From NCBI GenBank assembly GCA_963725315.1, contig CAVRYA010000005.1, positions 124,001 through 188,000 of the forward strand: a DNA stretch of 64,000 nt. The letters run 5' to 3'. This DNA is from JBBRHQ01 sp963725315. Its GTDB lineage: Bacteria > Actinomycetota > Thermoleophilia > Solirubrobacterales > 70-9. Shown piece by piece: positions 36,748-44,507 of this stretch. The stretch's first letter is position 1. Every line of letters begins with the position of its first letter. The notes below the pieces were generated by a model, which was not told where the DNA came from, did not search any database, and saw nothing but the letters and a program-made list of their open reading frames with translations. The position numbers were made by a program, and so were the translations under genes.

Positions 36748-37318
36748 CTAGAGCGGGTGAGAGCCGGGGCCGTGAGACGCCGGGGTTCTCACGCCCAATG
36801 GATTGGCGACCGGCGGTCGAGACGAGGATCGCGGATCGGTTGGTTCAGAGCTGTCTTCTTCCAAGAGCGCGAGCGCGGCCTGGTAGGGCGGATGCCATCC
36901 GTCGGCGCGCCGGTTCGGATGCAGCTGCCGGTCGGCGAGATCCAGCCGCTTGACGGTGCGGGCGATCTCACCGGCCGATCCAGAAGCGCGGGCGATGAGG
37001 CCGATGTGGGCGAAGTACTCATTGTCGGAGCGGCTATCACGAGGGCCGGGTCAGCAGCCTCAGCGCCCGCAGTTCTTCATCCGTAAGCCCGAGCCCGTCC
37101 GCCAAGAGCTCCTCCTCGGAGACCGAGGAGTTCTCGAGGACTTCGTGAAGCCAGGCCACAGCTCGGGCAAAGGCCGGCGCGGCCTCGGCGACCCGCCTGA
37201 CGTGAGCGATCACCGGGTCACCGGATGCTTCCAGGGAGCCTCGGTGGGCGCGTTCGGCGATTCGCCTGGCGCGTCTGACTCTCATGCGCGCGTCCCATAC
37301 CGGCTCAAGCTCGATCAC
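36748..37318 (-). pseudogene. HD-domain (RelA/SpoT-hydrolase-like) protein, one frameshift
   Basis: The first 93 residues match the metal-dependent HD_4 fold: ARRIAERAHRGSLEASGDPV followed by IAHVRRVAEA, AWLHEVLENSS and LRALRLLTR. The canonical H-D pair reads H-E (LHEVLEN), a conservative change that could alter metal binding. After a break near 37040 the other frame continues SDNEYFAHIGLIARA, with LADRQLHPN and a Ser/Pro-rich tail ending at 36748. Possible roles are nucleotide or small-alarmone hydrolysis. It forms a two-gene unit with DUF2252. Confidence 0.6.
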
Positions 37319-37602
37319 TCCAGTCCCGCACTTGCATTCGATCTGTGCTCTCCTTGGCCGTCAGGCCAACGCTGGGAAGCCCCAACGAAACGAAACCGAC
37401 CTACACGATCGCCCATTCTGCGGGTCTTGCGTGGCCGTCGAGCAGGCGATGCGCCTCTTCAGGGTCGCTGCGCCCACGAGCTCGTTGGCTCCGCAGATGA
37501 CCAGGCGATCCATCCTCCAATCAAGGACGTCGACCGTGATCGCTGTACCGTGCCAGTGACGCCTGAAGCTGCAGGCGCTACATCTCAAGCCGAAAGAGGC
37601 AC
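37319..37602 (+). other. intergenic stretch with no supported gene
   Basis: Composition is less GC-rich than its neighbours. A minus-strand frame (HGTAITVDVLDWRMDRLVIC) is open but lacks a start with ribosome-binding site and a recognisable family. I see no hairpin terminator or RNA gene. It marks the transition into the accessory region. Confidence 0.4.
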
Positions 37603-37785
37603 ATGTCAATACTTTGGGTGCTCCTGGCAATCCTGTATGTCGTCCTGTTCATCACGCTTGCCTTGACGACCTTTCGCAAGGGCCATTACATCCTTTTCTG
37701 CATCGGATTCTTCTTCCCGGTGCTGTGGATTGTCGGAGCCTTGATGGCCCCCACCCCGAACGCTGTAGCTCGCGGTGTCACCTAG
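37603..37785 (+). CDS. small two-helix membrane protein
   Basis: A 60-residue protein with two hydrophobic helices (ILWVLLAILYVVLFITLAL and YILFCIGFFFPVLWIVGALM) separated by TTFRKGH, ending in a short Pro/Ala tail. Similar short proteins are common in actinobacteria and may be membrane stress peptides or assembly factors; I cannot assign a role. AAAGAGG precedes the ATG. Codon use is lower in GC than in surrounding genes, suggesting recent acquisition. Confidence 0.6.
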   Translation: MSILWVLLAILYVVLFITLALTTFRKGHYILFCIGFFFPVLWIVGALMAPTPNAVARGVT

Positions 37786-37789
37786 TCGA

Positions 37790-37905
37790 GACGGCGTTGC
37801 GGGACAGATCGGCGAAGGGGTAGCAGTCGAAAAGGTGCCTCTGGCTTCCCTTTAGGCTCACGCGGCAACTGCCAAGCACCTCGTCGAGCTCCTGCTGCGG
37901 ATTCA
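37790..37905 (-). pseudogene. remnant of a second DUF2252 gene
   Basis: The minus strand encodes QQELDEVLGSCRVSLKG, then SQRHLFDCYPFADLSRN. This aligns with ELEERILEMLGRYRESLKG and DRRHLFDSYRFVDMARK of the DUF2252 protein at 35308-36740. No DUF2252 sequence is seen on either side, so it is a roughly 40-codon fossil. Divergence shows it is not a fresh duplicate of the neighbouring gene. Confidence 0.7.
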
Positions 37906-37952
37906 CGGTGGCGGGTTCCCGAGAGCTGCGTCGTCAGAGATAGGTTGAGTCG

Positions 37953-39224
37953 GTGAATTGGAGTCTTGCCACTGCCGGTCTTGCCCTTCTGCTCGTCGCG
38001 GCAGTCTCGCGGCGGTTGTCGGGCACGCCTGTCACTCCGGCGATGGTGGTGGTCGGGATCGGTGTTCTCGTTGGCCCGCTGGTACTCGACGACCTCACCG
38101 TGGGGCCCACGAGCTCGACCGTTCAGAGGCTGGCTGAAGCGACGCTCGCGGTGGTTCTGTTCTCGGATGCATCGCGCATCGATCTGCGGGCTCTGCGACG
38201 CCAGGCGTCCATACCGGTGCGCCTACTCGGCGTGGGTCTGCCGTTGACGATCGCCTTAGGAGCATTGGTCGCGGTTCGCCATCTTCGGTTCGCTCTCGTT
38301 AAGCGAGGCCCTGATCCTTGGCGTGATTCTCGCGCCGACCGATGCCGGGCTCGGCAGCGCGGTCGTCGCCGACAAGAGACTGCCGCAACGGGTGCGCCAG
38401 TCGCTGAATGTCGAGAGCGGCCTCAACGACGGGATCTGCGTCCCGCTGCTGTTGATCGTGCTGGCGACCGCCGCCGGCCCCGCTGGCGCAGCCCACCCGC
38501 TGCAGGTCGTCCTCGAAGAGATCGGCTACGGGCTCCTTGGAGGCGTAGCCGCCGGCGTGCTCGCCGCGTCGATCGTGATCGTCGCCGGAGGAAGGGGCCT
38601 GATAGACGACGCGTGGCGGCAGATCATCCCGGTCGCCGCGGCGATACTCGCCTATGGCATCGCGATCGCTCTCGGGGGGTCGGGGTTCATTGCCGCGTTC
38701 GTGGCGGGTGCGCTGTTCGGCCTGATCGCCCGCCAGGATTCCGCCTCAGCGATGGCCTTTGCGGGAGAAACCGGTGCCTTCTCAACAGCGTCACGTTCCT
38801 CGTCTTCGGCGCCGTCCTGCTCGGTCCGGCACTAGAGCACGTGAGCTGGCAGATTGCGCTCTACGCCGTGCTGAGCCTGACGATCGTGCGCATGCTGCCC
38901 GTGGCAATCTCGCTGTGGGGAACGCACGCGCGAGCCCCAACCGTGGCGTTCATTGGCTGGTTTGGCCCACGCGGACTCGCATCGATCGTGTTCGCGGTGA
39001 TCGTCGAGGACACACATCCTCAGGCTCACGGAGGCGTGATCCTCACAGCCTGCTACGTGACAGTGGGCCTGTCGGTCCTCGTCCACGGGCTCTCCGCGGC
39101 GCCGCTGGTGAGTCGCTACGCGGACTGGTACCGAGTCGCCATGGGCAAGCGTCCGCCTCTGCTCGAGAGTGAACCGGCGCACGAGCACCGGGTGCGGGGT
39201 CCAGCCCCGGCGCCCAGCAGCTGA
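37953..39224 (+). pseudogene. NhaP-type (CPA1) cation:proton antiporter, two compensating frameshifts
   Basis: Na+/H+ or K+/H+ exchange across the membrane. The first frame gives helices to GVGLPLTIALGALVAV. A shift near 38290 leads to SLSEALILGVILAPTDAGLG, the ion-binding helix (the usual D of P-T-D is present), and NVESGLNDGICVPLLL (E-S-x-x-N-D motif). A reverse shift near 38775 returns to LLNSVTFLVFGAVLL, AFIGWFGPRGLASIVF and a cytosolic tail. Core motifs are complete, so a working gene is likely once the shifts are corrected. Confidence 0.82.
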
Positions 39225-39238
39225 CCCATCGGTGCAGG

Positions 39239-39285
39239 CCGGACAAGCCGCTTCCGGATGAGCGAGGACACGCTCGAGCTCTATC
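39239..39285 (+). pseudogene. 47-nt remnant of a sulfatase-maturase gene
   Basis: These bases encode SRFRMSEDTLELY and match 43765-43810 (inside the maturase gene, opposite strand) with one extra base and one mismatch. The match stops abruptly on both sides. It is a short fossil or recombination scar. The rest of 39225-39562 shows no gene apart from the leader of the next one. Confidence 0.7.
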
Positions 39286-39562
39286 AGGCAGCGCCACCGC
39301 GATGACTCCAAATCCCCCCGAGATCGGCCCACCCACTCTCGGGTAGTCTCGGGAGACCAACGGACTACAACAGAGATGAGGATCAAGGCCTGCCCCCTGC
39401 CTCATCTCCTGCGGCAGAGCACAGCCGGTGGATGTGGGACTTGGCGGATGCGGAGAGGGTCGTTCGAACTTATGGTCCGTTACGATCCTACGCCTACGCT
39501 TCGGGCCGAGCCAAGGCGGGGTTTGGTGCAGACACTCGGCCAAACCCAGAACAGGAGATCAG

Positions 39563-40075
39563 ATGAGCGACAGACCCGTCTTCATTTACGCCGCAACCTA
39601 CGCCGACAGCGCAGACGCCCTCGCCGACTACGACACCTTGCTCGACCTCCATGCAGCAAAGCTCGTGGGTACCTATGACGTCGCGGTGGTCACCAAGGAC
39701 GCTGACGGCAAGATCCACCTCGAGAAGCACGAGAAGCCGACGCAGCACGGCGCCTGGGGAGGCATCGCCGTTGGAGCGGCGGTCGGGATTCTGGCCGCGC
39801 CGGCGGTTATCCCGGCGGCGTTGGTCGGCGGCGTCATCGGTGGGCTCGGCGGACACTTTCGAAAGGGCATCTCCCGCGGCGACGCCAAGGAACTAGGTGA
39901 CATGATCGAAGCGGGAGAAGCAACGCTGCTCGTGATCGGGGAGTCGCGCGTCGGAGAGCAGCTTGACAAGGAACTCACGCGCGCCGAGAAGTCGGCCGAG
40001 AAGGAAGTCGACGTCGACAGCAAGGAGTTCAAGCGGCAGCTCGACGAGGCTGAGAAGGAGGCCGCTGCAAGTTAG
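39563..40075 (+). CDS. DUF1269/DUF6325-type membrane-associated stress protein
   Basis: A 170-residue protein. The N-terminal half has a ferredoxin-like fold (VFIYAATYADSADALADYDT and TYDVAVVTKDADGKIHLEKH). A glycine/alanine-rich membrane hairpin follows (GIAVGAAVGILAAPAVIPAA, GGVIGGLGGHF). The C-terminal half has ATLLVIGESR and a charged helical tail. ATG 39563 is supported by AGGAG 6 nt upstream. The paralogue at 43967 is in the sulfatase operon. Function unknown; often near stress genes. Confidence 0.75.
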   Translation: MSDRPVFIYAATYADSADALADYDTLLDLHAAKLVGTYDVAVVTKDADGKIHLEKHEKPTQHGAWGGIAVGAAVGILAAPAVIPAALVGGVIGGLGGHFRKGISRGDAKELGDMIEAGEATLLVIGESRVGEQLDKELTRAEKSAEKEVDVDSKEFKRQLDEAEKEAAAS

Positions 40076-40201
40076 GCGGCCAGGCGGGCTGCAGCCGAGC
40101 CACCGGGGAGCCTGCCTCCGCGAACAGGAATCGAGGGCGCGAGATCGACGCCGACGGCGAGGAGCTCAACTCGCTATCCAGCTAAGCCGGCATCGGTATC
40201 A

Positions 40202-40232
40202 GGCGGGCCCCTTCTCGTGAAAGGGCCCCGCC
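40202..40232 (+). terminator. strong GC hairpin, probable transcription terminator
   Basis: Inverted repeat GGCGGGCCCCTT / AAAGGGCCCCGCC with a 6-nt loop. It lies between the DUF1269 gene and the convergent channel gene, so it could stop both transcripts. There is no U-run, as is common in GC-rich actinobacteria. Confidence 0.6.
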
Positions 40233-40286
40233 GTAGTGATTGACTCGGATTGGCGGCGGTCTTGGCGCCGATTGTGCGGCACCCGG

Positions 40287-40685
40287 CTATTCCTCCGGCT
40301 TTGCCTCCGGGGAATCTCCCTTGTGGAGCAAGGCATGTCTCTTGCTGTGGTGCTCTTCGCGCATCTTCACAAAGCCGACCCCAAGCTGGCGAGCCACTTC
40401 GACCAGGATCCCGATGCCGGTTAGAACGTAGACGGCGGTGAAGATCTTGATTCCCTCACTGGTGAGCGTGAGGCTCGGATCAGCGATGCTCGACGTGGTC
40501 AGAGTGCAAACCGCGAAGTAGAAGGCGTCGGCCACATTCCAGCCCTCGCTGAGGGTGTAGGTGACCGTCCCGGTGAAGACGAGGAGGATCGCGGCGGCGA
40601 AGACGGCGGCGAAGCTCTCCTCCTTGGCGGCGTACTTGATTGCCCCGAAGAAGCGCTGGAACATCCGCACAACGGAGACGACCAT
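40287..40685 (-). CDS. two-TM ion channel (Ion_trans_2) with non-canonical filter
   Basis: A 132-residue protein: FAAVFAAAILLVFTGTVTYTL (TM1), a pore loop AFYFAVCTLTTSSIADP and TM2 KIFTAVYVLTGIGILVEVA, then a basic tail. The layout is that of KcsA-like K+ channels, but the filter T-x-G-Y-G-D is replaced by TTSSIADP, so K+ selectivity is doubtful. ATG 40685 starts MVVSVVRMFQRFF just ahead of TM1. It is divergent from hdeD. Confidence 0.75.
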   Translation of the reverse strand: MVVSVVRMFQRFFGAIKYAAKEESFAAVFAAAILLVFTGTVTYTLSEGWNVADAFYFAVCTLTTSSIADPSLTLTSEGIKIFTAVYVLTGIGILVEVARQLGVGFVKMREEHHSKRHALLHKGDSPEAKPEE

Positions 40686-40828
40686 CCTGTGAGGCTCGCA
40701 CCCGTGGCGGACGGGTGGATCCAGCAACAGGGGAACGACGCAATTGGGGGTGTGGGCCAACTCGTTATGCCTCGGCCCTCGCTATAGGCTGCGCTCCCAG
40801 AATTCCCCGCCCCGACGGAGGAAGAGCG

Positions 40829-41392
40829 ATGACCGAGACCGTGTCCGAAGCGGAAGCGCAGGAGGTCACCTGGGGCTGGTGGCTGCTGCTGCTGGTCGGC
40901 GTGCTCAGCATCGTGGCGGGCGTGATCATCCTCCTCAAGCCGAGCAACAGCCTCGCGACGCTGGCCGTGATCGCCGGCATCTTCCTCCTCCTCGACGGCA
41001 TCCTCGAGCTGGTGAGCTCGTTCATGCGGAGCACACGAAACCGCGGCCTGGTCGCCCTGCTCGGCGTGCTCAGCGCGATCGTCGGGGTGCTGCTGATCCG
41101 CCACCCCATCGGTGGCGTCACCGCGGTCGCTCTTCTGATCGGGATCTGGCTGATCGCCGTCGGCGTGATCCGTCTCGCTACCGCGTTTGAGGAATATGGG
41201 CACCGGGCCTGGCACGCCGTCGTCGGAATCGTCGAGCTGATCGCGGGAATCGTGATCGTCGCCAACCCGAACATCGGCTTCGCCACCCTGGCGATCCTCG
41301 TCGGAGTGGGCTTCATCCTCAACGGAATCGGGATGGCCGCTCTCGGCTGGGCGATGCACGAAACCAGGCAGGCAGGCTCGAGAGCAGGTTGA
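40829..41392 (+). CDS. HdeD-family membrane protein
   Basis: A 187-residue protein with six helices arranged as three pairs (WWLLLLVGVLSIVAGVIILL, ATLAVIAGIFLLLDGILELV and so on), the DUF308/HdeD pattern. In enterobacteria HdeD belongs to the acid-resistance island; here its role is inferred. GGAGG lies about 8 nt before ATG 40829. It is close to a glutamate decarboxylase locus 14 kb away, which may be relevant to acid stress. Confidence 0.82.
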   Translation: MTETVSEAEAQEVTWGWWLLLLVGVLSIVAGVIILLKPSNSLATLAVIAGIFLLLDGILELVSSFMRSTRNRGLVALLGVLSAIVGVLLIRHPIGGVTAVALLIGIWLIAVGVIRLATAFEEYGHRAWHAVVGIVELIAGIVIVANPNIGFATLAILVGVGFILNGIGMAALGWAMHETRQAGSRAG

Positions 41393-41543
41393 GGCCAGTC
41401 ACGCGAGACCTGACTCGGCCCCTCGTCCTCGTGTTCTCCTTGGCCGTCCTCCCCTTCCGGCAACTTGATCATGGCTAACACTAGAACAACGCCCACATTT
41501 TCGGTGTAGTTCTTCTGTCTCGACGAGGGCCGGGTGCAAGTGA

Positions 41544-42428
41544 TCAGCCCTTTGGCTCCTCGCTTTCGGCGATCCCCGGCGGCGAGACGCGCCCGGCATC
41601 GATGTCCGAGGAGAGCCGGGCCTTCTCCTCCAGGCTTCCCGGCGTCAGCACGCCCGACCCGGCGGCGCGTGAGATCGGGTCGCCGCCGCGTCCGCGCAGG
41701 ACGTAGGCGCAGCCGACTGCGATCACCGCCCCGGCAAGCGGGCCGATGACATAGACCCAGTAGCTGGTGAAGTCGCCGCTGATGAGCGCGGGGCCGAAGG
41801 AGCGGGCCGGGTTCATCGAGACGCCGCTGACCGGCGCCGCCCAGAGACCGGCGAGGGCGATGTAGCCGCCCACGGCAAGCGCGGCGATCGCGCCGACGTT
41901 CTGGGCCGCCGAGGCGGTCCCGAGGATGACGCTGACCAGGCCGACGGTGAGAACTGTCTCCATCAGCAGGGCCTGCCAGTTGGCATACCCCGCGCCTGGA
42001 AGCGTCGCCCCGAGGTGCTCGATGTTCCCGAACACGGCCAGCAGGAAGAGGCAGGCCAGTGTCGCCCCCAGGAGCTGGATGATGATGTAGCCCGGCACCC
42101 GCTTCCAGGGGAAGTCTCCGCGCAGGGCGAAGGCCAGTGAGACGGCAGGGTTCAGATGCGCCCCGGAGATCGCGCCCATGAAGAGGATGATCGCCATCAC
42201 CATGAGCCCTGGCGCGACCACCGCCGCGGGGAGGCTGATCTGACCCTCCCCGTGGAGGATCCCGCCGCCGGCGGCGACGAGCACGAGGAAGAACGTCCCC
42301 AGCAGCTCGGAGAACAGCCGCCGCCACTCGTGGCGCGGATCGTCGAAGTCCTTGCGGTCCCCGAACTCGAGCATGAGCAGATGCCTCGCCCGCGGGGTGA
42401 ACGGAAGCGCCTCCGAAGGCAGCGTCAA
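41544..42428 (-). CDS. aquaporin (MIP family)
   Basis: Water or small-solute channel of 294 residues with six helices and two NPA boxes, HLNPAVS (about 95) and SMNPARS (about 210). The second box is followed by Arg as in all aquaporins. The N-terminal 35 residues and the C-terminal Ser/Glu-rich tail are extensions with no known domain. No glycerol gene is adjacent, so water or a neutral solute is more likely than a glycerol operon role. Confidence 0.92.
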   Translation of the reverse strand: MTLPSEALPFTPRARHLLMLEFGDRKDFDDPRHEWRRLFSELLGTFFLVLVAAGGGILHGEGQISLPAAVVAPGLMVMAIILFMGAISGAHLNPAVSLAFALRGDFPWKRVPGYIIIQLLGATLACLFLLAVFGNIEHLGATLPGAGYANWQALLMETVLTVGLVSVILGTASAAQNVGAIAALAVGGYIALAGLWAAPVSGVSMNPARSFGPALISGDFTSYWVYVIGPLAGAVIAVGCAYVLRGRGGDPISRAAGSGVLTPGSLEEKARLSSDIDAGRVSPPGIAESEEPKG

Positions 42429-42587
42429 CGGGTGTGTCGCCGGGCGTTTGGGATGAATCAGTCAACCGACGTCCATCCTCGCACCTCGCCTAGCGGTTCG
42501 CCACCAGTGACGGGCCCTATGTTCGACGGGGGATTTCCGCAAGGCGAGTACAGATCGGTCAGGCCAGAACGTTGACCGCTCGAGCGA

Positions 42588-43921
42588 TCAAACATGGGAG
42601 GTGGGCGCGGCGCCGTGGCATTTCTTCCACTTGCGCCCGCTGCCGCAGGTGCAGAGGTCGTTCCGCCCTCGGGCGGCGTCCTCGGAGGCGTATCGCCGCA
42701 TGATCTCGGCGGGCGCGCGCCCTGGTTCAGCAGCTCGCACATGACCCGCATCGGCTCGGTGACGTGGTGGAAGAACAGCTTGTAACCGGGGCAGAGGTAG
42801 TTCAGCCCGGGCTCGCCGCTGGGCGTGGAGATGAAGCGATCCTTCGGGCAGCCGCCGTGGCAGGCGAAGCGCACGTCGCACTCGAGGCAGTACTGCGGCA
42901 GCGTCTCGCGCTTGTCGAGGCCGAACTGCCGCTGGCGGGGTGAGGCGACGAGGTCGAGCATGTTCTCCTCGGCGATGTTGCCGAGGAGGTAATCGGGCTC
43001 GACGAAGTGATCGCAGGAGTAGAGATCGCCGTTGTGCTCGAGGGCGAGCGCGTTCCCGCAGGTCTCGCAGTGGATGCAGAGGCCAGGCGGCTCGCCGTAG
43101 AAGTTCTGAAGCGCGACGTCGAACATCTGCACGTAGACCCGGGCGACGTCGCGGCGGACCCATTCCTCGAAGACGTCGATCAGGAACCGCCCATAACCCT
43201 CGCCCGAGATCGAGCGCCCGGTGACGACGTTTCCCTCCTGCCGGTAGAGCGGGCGATCGCGCCACGAGGACCAGGGCACGGTTCCGTCGGCGGCCGCGTC
43301 GGGAACCCGCTCGATGATCGGGATGAACTGCACGAAGCTCGCGCCGCACTCATCGCGCAGGAAGCAGTAGACCTCGCGCCCCCGCTCGGCGTTGGCGGCA
43401 TGGATCGTCGTCAGGGCGTTCCAATCGACGCCCGCCTCCCGGAGGAAGCCGAGGCCGCGCATCACCTGATCGAAGCTGCCACTTCCGCCCCGGGTCACGC
43501 GGTAGGCGTCGTGGATCTCGCGCGGTCCGTCGATCGAGACCCCGACCAGGAAGTCATGCTCCTTGAAGAACGCCGCCCACTCGGCGTCGAGCTTGGTGGC
43601 GTTCGTCTGGATCGTGTGCTGGGCGCGCTGGCCCGGCTTCAGGTACTTCTGCACCAGCTCGACCGAGCGGCGGAAGAAGTCGAGGCCCATCAGGGTCGGC
43701 TCGCCGCCCTGCCAGGCGATCGTCACCTCGGGGACGCGAGCGTGCGCCTCGATCAACTGGCGCAGATAGAGCTCCAGCGTGTCCTCGCTCATCCGGAAGC
43801 GGCTGTCCGGGTAGAGCATCTCCTTCGAGAGGAAGAAGCAGTAGTCGCAGTCGAGGTTGCACTGAGCGCCGGTCGGCTTGGCCAGCAGGTGGAAGGCCGG
43901 CGGCGCATCCGGCGCGGTCAT
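42588..43921 (-). CDS. anaerobic-type sulfatase-maturating radical SAM enzyme with SPASM domain and SEC-C tail (one frameshift)
   Basis: Oxidises the active-site Cys or Ser of sulfatases to formylglycine. The radical SAM cluster is CNLDCDYC (residues about 21-28) and the AdoMet motif is GGEPTLMG. The SPASM Cys set follows (CIHCETCGNALALEHNG, CSGH-like CDHFV, YCLECDVRFACHGGCPKD). The frame breaks near 42706; one missing base restores RAPAEIMRRYASED and a zinc-binding SEC-C motif GRNDLCTCGSGRKWKKCHG. It is the third gene of the operon sulfatase, DUF1269, maturase, which strongly supports the assignment. Confidence 0.88.
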
Positions 43922-43966
43922 GCTCGATGCGGTGTCTGGAATCCTGCCCTCGACCAGCGGCTCCCC

Positions 43967-44479
43967 TCAGGCGTCTCCTTCGGCCATCTTCTTCTGGGCG
44001 TCGGCCAGCGCCCCCTTCAGCGCCTTGACGTGGCTTCCCTCGGCCTCGCCGACGACCTTCTTCACGGCCCTCGCCACGGCGGGCTCGACCTTGTCGGCCT
44101 CGGTGCGCGAGTAGGCGACGATCAGGCCGGCGCCGCCGAGCGGGATCGTCTCTCCCGCCTGCTCCCCGATCTTGCCGGCGACCTTGTGGTGAAGCAACCC
44201 GCCGGCACCGGCTCCCAGCGCGGCGCCGACGGCGGTGGCGGCGAGCAGCGGTGGTGCGAATAGCCCGACCGCGAAGCCGACCACACCCAGGCCCTCGGCA
44301 CCCTCGCGGACCATGTGGTCGGTCTCCTCAACCGACAACTCGCCCTCGAGGTCCTTGCTGACGACGACGGCGCCCTGCAGATGCCCTCCGGATTCGCGGA
44401 CCGCGTTGTAGTCCTCCTCGGCGGCCTCCTTCGACAGGTAACCGCCGATGAGGACGTCGATCGTGTCATGCAGTTTCAT
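43967..44479 (-). CDS. DUF1269-type membrane-associated protein
   Basis: A 170-residue paralogue of the protein at 39563, with VLIGGYLSKEAAEEDYNAVR, AVVVSKDLEGELSVEE, a Gly/Ala membrane hairpin (VVGFAVGLFAPPLLAATAVG) and GLIVAYSRTEADKVEPA. The ATG at 44479 starts MKLHDTIDVLIGG and is preceded by GGAGG. It lies between the sulfatase and its maturase, 28 nt and 45 nt away, so all three are likely cotranscribed. Its role in sulfatase function is unknown. Confidence 0.75.
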   Translation of the reverse strand: MKLHDTIDVLIGGYLSKEAAEEDYNAVRESGGHLQGAVVVSKDLEGELSVEETDHMVREGAEGLGVVGFAVGLFAPPLLAATAVGAALGAGAGGLLHHKVAGKIGEQAGETIPLGGAGLIVAYSRTEADKVEPAVARAVKKVVGEAEGSHVKALKGALADAQKKMAEGDA

Positions 44480-44507
44480 CTTCAGCCTCCTCCGACGGGA
44501 ATCCGCC

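Noticed and set aside
37361..37630. Minus-strand 89-codon frame as a gene
   Set aside because: No ribosome-binding site, no family, and it overlaps the better-supported small membrane protein gene.
40140..40186. Short frame EIDADGEELNSLSS after the DUF1269 gene as a separate gene
   Set aside because: Too short, no start; perhaps a decayed tail of a related gene but the similarity is too weak to claim.
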